This document shows positions 41,697 to 47,114 of a DNA stretch of 47,114 nt, one piece after another. The translations under genes and the position numbers were made by a program. The DNA is from Bradyrhizobium diazoefficiens (GTDB taxonomy: Bacteria > Pseudomonadota > Alphaproteobacteria > Rhizobiales > Xanthobacteraceae), in assembly GCF_018131015.1 (NCBI RefSeq), contig NZ_JAFCJJ010000040.1:1-47114 (forward strand), written 5' to 3'. A model generated the notes under the pieces. That model was not told where the DNA came from. It was given only the letters and a program-made list of their open reading frames with translations, and made no database searches. The stretch's first letter is position 1. Each line of letters starts with the position of its first letter.

Positions 41697-42545
41697 CTAG
41701 CCGCCGGCTTCGCCGAAGCGGACGTCCTCGAGCAGCGAGGAGGAGACGGTCGGGACCTGCTCGCCTTCGGAGGCGCGGGAGATGGCGATGCGGGTCTTGT
41801 TGAAGACGCTTTCGACACTGCCCGGCGCATTCAGATTGTTGAGGAGCTCGCCGACCAGCACGCTGTGCTCGCCCCTGCCGTCGTCGGCGACCTTGCCGGG
41901 CGAGGCGGAGGACAGCACCAGCGCGTTGTCGGGCGCGCTGATCGGCGCCAGCCCATGGCTGTAGGAGCGGAAGCGGCGCTCGTAGGGGTTACGGCGGGAG
42001 GCATCGACCACGGCGAGCTTGGCCTTGGCGCCCTGGTCCTTCATCATGTCGAGCACGCCGTCGATGGAGACGCCCTGGCGGCGGACGTCGCTCTCCTTCC
42101 AGATCACGGCATCGACCGGCAGCATGTAGCTCTCGCGGCCGGCCTGCACGGCATAGCCGCCGAAGAACAGCATGACGACGCTGTCGGGCTTGATGCGGGA
42201 CTTCAGGCGGTTGACGGCGCGGACCATGTCGTCCTTGCTCGCGTCTTCCACCATGTCGACATCAAAACCGTGCTTGCGCAGGGTCGAGGACAGCGCGCGC
42301 GCGTCGTTGATCGACTGCGTCAGCGGCGCATTGGCGTCGGGATAGTGACCGTTGCCGATCACGAGCGCGAGGCGCGAGGCGCGGTCCACCGAGCCCGTGA
42401 CCTCTTCGGTCGCGACGGTCTTGGCGGCATCGAGCGAACGCATGTTGAGGGCAGCATGGGCGCCGATCACCAGCGACACCGTGCCGACGAGGGCTGCGGC
42501 GACGGCGATCGTGCGTCGGGAGATGTTGGGCTGCCTAACATTCAT
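41697..42545 (-). CDS. Caspase-fold protein, catalytic dyad lost (second copy)
   Basis: This 282-residue protein has an N-terminal signal anchor (TIAVAAALVGTVSLVIGAHA) and a single peptidase C14 domain (about 55-275). Fold motifs match the protein at 17033: LALVIGNGHYPDANAPL, INDARALSSTL, SYMLPVDAVIWKESDVRR, and GEHSVLVGELL. The catalytic His position is Y131 (FFGGYAV) and the Cys position is S183 (VDASRRNPYERR), so peptidase activity is very unlikely. Unlike the first copy it has no TPR tail. It probably acts in the periplasm as a binding or scaffold protein. A palindrome and a hairpin lie upstream of its start, and an RND-type adaptor gene converges on it. Confidence 0.86.
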   Translation of the reverse strand: MNVRQPNISRRTIAVAAALVGTVSLVIGAHAALNMRSLDAAKTVATEEVTGSVDRASRLALVIGNGHYPDANAPLTQSINDARALSSTLRKHGFDVDMVEDASKDDMVRAVNRLKSRIKPDSVVMLFFGGYAVQAGRESYMLPVDAVIWKESDVRRQGVSIDGVLDMMKDQGAKAKLAVVDASRRNPYERRFRSYSHGLAPISAPDNALVLSSASPGKVADDGRGEHSVLVGELLNNLNAPGSVESVFNKTRIAISRASEGEQVPTVSSSLLEDVRFGEAGG

Positions 42546-42977
42546 CTCGGTTCATTCCTGTCAGTGCCAAAGACCGTCCAGGCGCGCGCACATAGGTTGA
42601 GTAGCGCGATGGCGTCTTTGGGTTTGAGGGATTGGCCGGGGGAGTGCCCCCGAATTGCGCGCAATTTGCGGCGCCGCACCAAACAAACCCTTAACCGGAT
42701 ATCGCCCCCCGGGCAATAGATCGCCCGGGGAATTGAGCTAAATGACTGAATGTGTTGGTTAATTCTCCAAGCCGAACACGTCCATTTTCTGCATCCCCCG
42801 TAGCTTTCCGGGGCTGAACCATGCAGCCTCCGTGCCGGTTTTTCCGTGAGCTGCGGCACGTTTGTATTTCCCGCGAATCCGGGTAGCTTTTTCAAAGACT
42901 TGGCAGGGGTGGCGTGCAGACGGGAGCGCCGGCCGGCCCGACCAGGACCCGCGAAAGTTCCCCCGACCAGGTATTTC
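42546..42977. other. 432-bp divergent intergenic region with a palindrome and a hairpin
   Basis: No convincing gene lies here. Two structures stand out: the perfect 14-bp palindrome AATTGCGCGCAATT at 42653-42666, and a perfect 8-bp hairpin CCCCGGGC (42707-42714) with GCCCGGGG (42723-42730). The palindrome is about 108 bp upstream of the pseudo-caspase start and could be its operator. A ribosome-binding-like AGG precedes the ATG at 42978. Open frames crossing this region on either strand look like shadows. Confidence 0.45.
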
Positions 42978-44705
42978 ATGAGCTTTCATTATTTTGCCGG
43001 CGCCGCCTGCCGGGCGCTGACGGCGCCGAAGGACGGGCCCTCGCTTTATGACGTCTGCGATCCCGTATTGTCTGCCAGGGCTGGCGGCGACCCGCATCTG
43101 GCCAAGTTCTACAAGACCGCGCTCGGCAATCCGGCATTGCGGATCCTGCTGCGCCGGGCCGGCCTTCCCGAGCTGCGCGACGAGGCGAGGATGACCCGGC
43201 TACGCGAGGCGCTGGTGCGCGCCCGCGACGATGCCGAGCCCGACTGGGCCGCGGTCGGCCAGCCCGTCGCCGATCTCGTCGACAGCATCGCGCTGGACCA
43301 TCCGAAGCCGCCGCCGGCGGCGTTCCAGGGCGCGATGCCGCAGCAAGCGCAGATCGACGGCGTGATCCGGGACTGCGCGCAGCACCTGCTCGGCTCGTAC
43401 CGCAAGAACGGCTTCCTGCCGACCTATGCCGCCTTCAACCTGATCGGCGACCCCGACTTCCGCGGGCGCGAGCTGATCATGGCGCTGACCGGGCTGAACG
43501 CGCGCGGCTACAAGAATTCGTCGCTGCTGTTCAACCTCGCCCGCGTCTTCATCGCGCGCTCGAAGGCCGCGGCCGTGATCAATCCGCCCTGGCGTGGGAT
43601 TGCCGAGCCGATGTGGGAGCCGGTGCAGATCCGCCACCGCTCGGCCTATTACGACGCCTTCTTCATCGAGGCGCTGCTCAGCTTCGTCGAGACGGGGCTG
43701 GCTTCACCCGCCGACAAGACCGCGGCGGAGCGCGCCGTTGCCGACATGGTCGATTTCTGCGTCAATATCAGCCGCGAGGAAGTGGAAGGCGCCGACGGCG
43801 CGCGGTTCAACGTCATCACCGCGCTGGCGCCGGCGCCGCATCCGCGGTTTTCGCGCTTCTTCGCCCAGATCAAGCAGGACCTCGGCTTCGGCATCTACGT
43901 GCCGGATTGCGACACCACGGCCTGCTCGATCTCGGCGGCGACGCAGGCCGGCTGCACCGATGAGATCATCGACCAGCCGCTGCTGGATTTCTACGCCGGC
44001 TACCAGGTGCGGGCCGGCGTCAACGCGCCGCGCGTGACCGTGCCGCTCAACGACAACATCGACTACGAGGGCGGCGTTGCGACATGGATCGACAACCTCA
44101 GGGGCGAGCGGCCCTATGGCAACGATCTCGATCCGACGCTCAATCTCGACATTCTCGAGGTCTCCTTCCGCAACCTGGCGCGCTGGAAAATTCTGGAGAC
44201 GCCGGCGCGACTCGCCACCGTGCATCGCATCATAGGCTTCCAGAAGCGGCTGGCGGCGAGCAACGCCTTCGCCAATCCGCGCTCGCACATCTACTATTTG
44301 CCGGAGCTCTACAGCGCCTATTTCGGCCGCTGCTATGCGGCGTTCCTGGCGCTGCCGCTGGCGGCGCAGGCCGCGATCGACCCCGACGGCGATTTCGATT
44401 TCATCCGCCACCGCGTGCTCTCCTACGTCAAGGGCGAGCTGATGGCCGCCGAGATGAACGTGTTCGACGCGGCGCTGGCGCTGATCGCGCTCGGCCATCT
44501 CGGCGCCGACCCGCGCGCCTTCGCGCCGGCACTGAACGTCATCGTCGACGCCGTCGGCGAAGGCGGCCGCCGCGGCCCGTTCCGCGCCTATGAGTGGAAC
44601 AAGATGAAGACGCCGACGCGGATTTTGGTCGGCGGGCCGGAAGTGACGTCGGCCTTCGTGCTGATGGGGCTGGCGGTGGCACGGCGGCGAATGGCGCGGG
44701 GGTGA
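42978..44705 (+). CDS. Helical protein of unknown function with a D-x-D-T-T-A motif
   Basis: I cannot assign this 575-residue protein firmly. It is almost entirely helical, soluble and without a signal peptide. A striking motif, PDCDTTACSISAA (D310, D312, T313, T314), lies in the middle. It recalls the D-x-D-D/T-T-A acid motif of class II terpene cyclases and other alpha/alpha-toroid proteins. Other segments that look conserved are INPPWRGIAEPMWEP, SAYYDAFFIEALLSFVETG, NDNIDYEGGVATWIDNL, NLDILEVSFRNLARWKIL and SHIYYLPELYSAYFGRCYAA. No prenyl-synthase or oxidase genes are adjacent, which weakens a terpene role. The ATG at 42978 was chosen over an upstream frame through the promoter. It is an isolated gene flanked by repeats. 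Confidence 0.75.
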   Translation: MSFHYFAGAACRALTAPKDGPSLYDVCDPVLSARAGGDPHLAKFYKTALGNPALRILLRRAGLPELRDEARMTRLREALVRARDDAEPDWAAVGQPVADLVDSIALDHPKPPPAAFQGAMPQQAQIDGVIRDCAQHLLGSYRKNGFLPTYAAFNLIGDPDFRGRELIMALTGLNARGYKNSSLLFNLARVFIARSKAAAVINPPWRGIAEPMWEPVQIRHRSAYYDAFFIEALLSFVETGLASPADKTAAERAVADMVDFCVNISREEVEGADGARFNVITALAPAPHPRFSRFFAQIKQDLGFGIYVPDCDTTACSISAATQAGCTDEIIDQPLLDFYAGYQVRAGVNAPRVTVPLNDNIDYEGGVATWIDNLRGERPYGNDLDPTLNLDILEVSFRNLARWKILETPARLATVHRIIGFQKRLAASNAFANPRSHIYYLPELYSAYFGRCYAAFLALPLAAQAAIDPDGDFDFIRHRVLSYVKGELMAAEMNVFDAALALIALGHLGADPRAFAPALNVIVDAVGEGGRRGPFRAYEWNKMKTPTRILVGGPEVTSAFVLMGLAVARRRMARG

Positions 44706-44709
44706 GGTT

Positions 44710-44848
44710 CGTGCCCCGGACGCAGCGCAGCGCTTCTTCAGCGGTGCGCTGCAGAGCCGGGGCCCATGCGGCCGAAGACTCGCCCGCAATTTCTGGGTCC
44801 CGGCTCTGCGGAGCGGCGTTGCACGCCGCACCGCGTCCGGGACACGAG
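44710..44848. repeat. Long palindromic intergenic repeat
   Basis: The region starts GTGCCCCGGACGCAGCG and ends CACCGCGTCCGGGACACGAG in inverted orientation, with two inner hairpins (GCAGCGC/GCGCTGC and GGCGTTGCACGCC). It shares its ends with the element at 41624-41675, so they look like long and short members of one family. A frame reading through it into the thermonuclease gene is spurious. Confidence 0.78.
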
Positions 44849-44960
44849 AGGGGATGACGGGAAGTTGAAAGCTCAATCCATGGGCATAAGCTGGCCGAGT
44901 GGCCAAAAGCCGACCACAATTGCGGGGTCTATCGACATTTTCCTCACCACGCGGACCGGC

Positions 44961-45686
44961 ATGTTGCGAAAACTCCTGATTGCGCTGGCTTTGCTCGCAT
45001 TCCCGTCGCTGGCCCAGGCCGCCGACATCACCGGCACGGCAAAGGTCCGCGACGGCGATTCCGTCCTGATCGGCACCACGCGGATCCGGCTCGGCGGCAT
45101 CGACGCGCCCTCGGTCGACCAGCTCTGCCTCAACACCAAGAGCGAGCGCTGGACCTGCGGCGTCGCCGCGCGCGACGAGCTCGCCAAATACACCGAGGGC
45201 AAGAACTGGGTCTGCCGTGCCCGCGCCATCGACCGGCGCGGCCGCACCGTGGCGCGCTGCGACGTCGGCGGCGAGGACATCCAGAAATGGCTGGTGCGCA
45301 ACGGCTGGGCGCTGGCCTACGCCCGTCTTTCCCGTGACTACGAGGCGGACGAAGCTGCCGCGCGCGAGGCAAAAGCCGGGATGTGGCAGGGCGCCTTCAT
45401 CGCACCCTGGGACTGGCGGGTACGCAACAAGAAGACGACGATCCTGGGCGCGACCAAGCCGCCGGAGGGCGCGCATGCGGTGCTGCTCGCCTCGGCCTCG
45501 GGACCGGTCGCGCCTTCGCCCGACTGCACCATCAAGGGCAACGTCAACAGCGCCGGCGAGTGCATCTATCACCAGCCGACCAGCCGCTGGTACACCCAGA
45601 TCAAGATGAAGATCAGCAAGGGCACCCGCTGGTTCTGCTCGGTCGAGGAGGCGGAGGCCGCCGGCTGCCGCGAGACCAGGCGATAA
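44961..45686 (+). CDS. Secreted thermonuclease (staphylococcal nuclease-like)
   Basis: This 241-residue protein has a short signal peptide (MLRKLLIALALLAFPSLAQA). The SNase fold follows: VRDGDSVLIGTTRIRLGGID (R43 at the position of the catalytic Arg), DRRGRTVARCDVGG (second Arg), and the helix LVRNGWALAYARLSRDYEAD. After a short linker, the C-terminal 55 residues form a Cys-containing module (CTIKGNVNSAGECIYHQP, ending GTRWFCSVEEAEAAGC) found on many rhizobial members. It would cut DNA or RNA in the periplasm or outside the cell using calcium. The ATG at 44961 has only a weak ribosome binding site but fits the signal peptide; longer starts run into the repeat. Confidence 0.88.
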   Translation: MLRKLLIALALLAFPSLAQAADITGTAKVRDGDSVLIGTTRIRLGGIDAPSVDQLCLNTKSERWTCGVAARDELAKYTEGKNWVCRARAIDRRGRTVARCDVGGEDIQKWLVRNGWALAYARLSRDYEADEAAAREAKAGMWQGAFIAPWDWRVRNKKTTILGATKPPEGAHAVLLASASGPVAPSPDCTIKGNVNSAGECIYHQPTSRWYTQIKMKISKGTRWFCSVEEAEAAGCRETRR

Positions 45687-45788
45687 CCAGCCCTGCATTT
45701 TACGTGCTTTTCTTGGGGCACAGCGCCGCGTAAAAGTGTTGTTACAGCGACCCACCAGCCGGTTCACAAGCCACAAGGACCAACAGCA

Positions 45789-46976
45789 ATGACCGTTCGC
45801 GCGGGCCGGGAATTTCTGGCCATCCCCGGACCCACCACGATGCCCGACGAAGTGCTGCAGGCGATGCACCGTCCGGCGATCGACATCTATTCCAAGCAGA
45901 TGACCGATCTGACCGAGGGCCTGCTCCGCGACATCTCGAAGCTGTTTGCGACCAGGGGCAAATCCTACATCTACATCGCCAACGGTCACGGCGCCTGGGA
46001 GGCCGCGCTCAGCAACGTGCTGTCGCGCGGCGACAAGGTGCTGGTGCTGGAGAGCGGCCGCTTCGCGATCGGCTGGGGCAACGCGGCCGCGCTGATGGGC
46101 GCCGAGGTCGAGGTGCTCAAGGGCGACTGGCGCCGCGCGGTGCGGCCGCACGAGGTCGAGGAGCGCCTGCGCCGCGACAAGGAGCACACGATCAAGGCCG
46201 TCGTCGTCGTCCAGGTCGACACGGCCTCTGGCGTGCAGAACGACATCGAGGCGATCGGCAAGGCGATCAAGGCGGCCGGCCACCCCGCGCTGTACATGGT
46301 CGACACCGTGGCCTCGCTCGGCTGCATGCCGTTCGAGATGGACAAATGGGGCATCGACGTCGCGATGTCCGGCTCGCAGAAGGGCCTGATGACGCCGCCC
46401 GGCCTCGGCTTCGTCTCCGCCAATGAGCGCGCGCTGGAAGCGCACAAGAAGGCCAACATGTCGACGCCCTATTGGAGCTGGAGCGAGCGCGAAGGCACCG
46501 AGCACTATCGCAAATATGCCGGCACCGCGCCGGTGCACCTGTTGTTCGCGCTGCGCCAGGCCATCGACCTCTTGCACGCGGAGGGCCTGGAGAACGCCTT
46601 CCGCCGCCACAGCCTGCTCGGCGAAGCGGCGCGCCGCGCGGTTGCCTCGTGGTCGGAGGGCCAGGTGCTCGGCTTCAACGTCGCGGAAGCGAGCGAGCGC
46701 TCCAACACCGTGACCACGGTGACCATGAGCAACGGCCATGATCCTGCGGTGCTGCAGCGCTATTGCAAGGAGAAATGCGGCGTGGTGCTCGGCACCGGCA
46801 TCGGCGATCTCTCGGGCCAGGCCTTCCGCATCGCCCATATGGGCCATGTCAACGCGCCGATGCTGCTGGGCACGCTCGGCGTGATCGAGATCGGGCTGAA
46901 CGCGCTGAAGATCCCGCACGGCAAGGGCGGGCTGGAAGCCGCGGTCGCGTATCTCGGCGAAGAGGTGGCGGTGTAG
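45789..46976 (+). CDS. Class V aminotransferase, serine/alanine-glyoxylate aminotransferase type
   Basis: This 395-residue PLP enzyme has a family-typical N-terminus (IPGPTTMPDEVLQAMHRP). The cofactor Asp is at 172 (YMVDTVASLG) and the Schiff-base Lys at 198 (MSGSQKGLMTPPGL). The substrate region SYWSW-like (TPYWSWSEREGTEHY) is also seen. It probably moves an amino group from serine or alanine to glyoxylate, giving hydroxypyruvate or pyruvate plus glycine; aspartate or phosphonate substrates are possible in relatives. AAGGA lies nine bases before the ATG. It stands alone, followed by a repeat, so no serine-cycle operon is visible. Confidence 0.92.
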   Translation: MTVRAGREFLAIPGPTTMPDEVLQAMHRPAIDIYSKQMTDLTEGLLRDISKLFATRGKSYIYIANGHGAWEAALSNVLSRGDKVLVLESGRFAIGWGNAAALMGAEVEVLKGDWRRAVRPHEVEERLRRDKEHTIKAVVVVQVDTASGVQNDIEAIGKAIKAAGHPALYMVDTVASLGCMPFEMDKWGIDVAMSGSQKGLMTPPGLGFVSANERALEAHKKANMSTPYWSWSEREGTEHYRKYAGTAPVHLLFALRQAIDLLHAEGLENAFRRHSLLGEAARRAVASWSEGQVLGFNVAEASERSNTVTTVTMSNGHDPAVLQRYCKEKCGVVLGTGIGDLSGQAFRIAHMGHVNAPMLLGTLGVIEIGLNALKIPHGKGGLEAAVAYLGEEVAV

Positions 46977-47021
46977 GGCGGGCGCTGGTAGGTACAGGCG
47001 CTGCTACAAAACTCCAATGTC

Positions 47022-47114
47022 GTCCCGGCGAAGGCCGGGACCCATATGTGGACGGCCCCCGTGGCACAAGAGCTTTGAGAGATTTGATCGGATCGCTTGC
47101 ATCCATATGTGCGG
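47022..47114. repeat. Intergenic repeat, cut by the window end
   Basis: GTCCCGGC (47022-47029) and GCCGGGAC (47034-47041) form a perfect 8-bp hairpin with a GAAG loop, followed by CCCATATGTGG. A second CCATATGTG lies near 47103, just before the window ends. The GTCCCGGCGAAGGCCGGGACCC motif is, from memory, a common Bradyrhizobium intergenic element. It may also act as a transcript end for the aminotransferase gene. Confidence 0.7.

Noticed and set aside
44766..44960. 65-residue N-terminal extension of the thermonuclease
   Set aside because: It is encoded by a palindromic repeat, and the internal ATG at 44961 begins a proper signal peptide.
43704..46919. 1071-codon minus-strand frame across three genes and a repeat
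   Set aside because: It spans the 575-residue gene, a palindromic repeat, the thermonuclease and the aminotransferase, all better supported on the plus strand.

Overview
The window looks like chromosome from a Bradyrhizobium-type alphaproteobacterium. It has uniformly high GC, strong third-position G/C bias, and several palindromic intergenic repeats of kinds I associate with Bradyrhizobium and other Rhizobiales. It also has family combinations typical of that group: form II cox genes, secreted caspase-like proteins, HAMP/GAF cyclases and GGDEF-EAL proteins. This assignment is inference; there is no rRNA or marker gene to prove it. I see no tRNA, rRNA, CRISPR array, prophage or intact insertion sequence.

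Left part (1-7 kb): a truncated methyl-accepting chemotaxis protein, then a compact coxSLM operon (molybdenum hydroxylase, form II CO-dehydrogenase type) closed by a clear intrinsic terminator. Next come an alpha-methylacyl-CoA racemase-like CaiB/BaiF protein behind a 20-bp palindrome, and a SMI1/KNR4 protein.

7-17 kb is an aromatic amino acid/homogentisate catabolic region. It holds 4-hydroxyphenylpyruvate dioxygenase with a divergent Lrp/AsnC regulator, fumarylacetoacetase, and homogentisate dioxygenase. A metallo-beta-lactamase-fold protein with an incomplete metal site, a DUF2783 protein and a group A flavin monooxygenase lie in the same run, with a divergent MarR regulator over a perfect 17-bp operator-like palindrome. 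A RidA protein and an AHL-lactonase-like hydrolase follow. No maleylacetoacetate isomerase is present.

17-24 kb is an envelope and efflux block: a secreted caspase-fold/TPR protein without the catalytic His and Cys, an OmpA-domain protein, and an RND adaptor plus permease. At 40.7-42.5 kb a second RND-type adaptor again lies beside a second caspase-fold protein with the same two catalytic residues lost.

23.6-36.4 kb is rich in signalling: a Crp/Fnr regulator with a CRP-like site in its divergent promoter, AsmA, a membrane class III nucleotide cyclase, a vapBC toxin-antitoxin pair, a Spy-like protein, a LysM protein and a GGDEF-EAL protein. The right part (36-47 kb) has small secreted or membrane proteins (one His-rich, one only 40 residues), an HPP-family protein, a beta-propeller lactonase, the second adaptor/pseudo-caspase pair, a 575-residue unassigned protein with a D-x-D-T-T-A motif, a secreted thermonuclease and a class V aminotransferase.

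The most interesting items are the repeated pairing of a catalytically dead caspase-fold protein with an RND adaptor, the degenerate metallo-beta-lactamase protein inside the homogentisate operon, the 575-residue D-x-D-T-T-A protein, and the Crp/cyclase neighbourhood. Many CDS starts were moved downstream of the longest possible start on the basis of ribosome binding sites, signal peptides or family N-termini.
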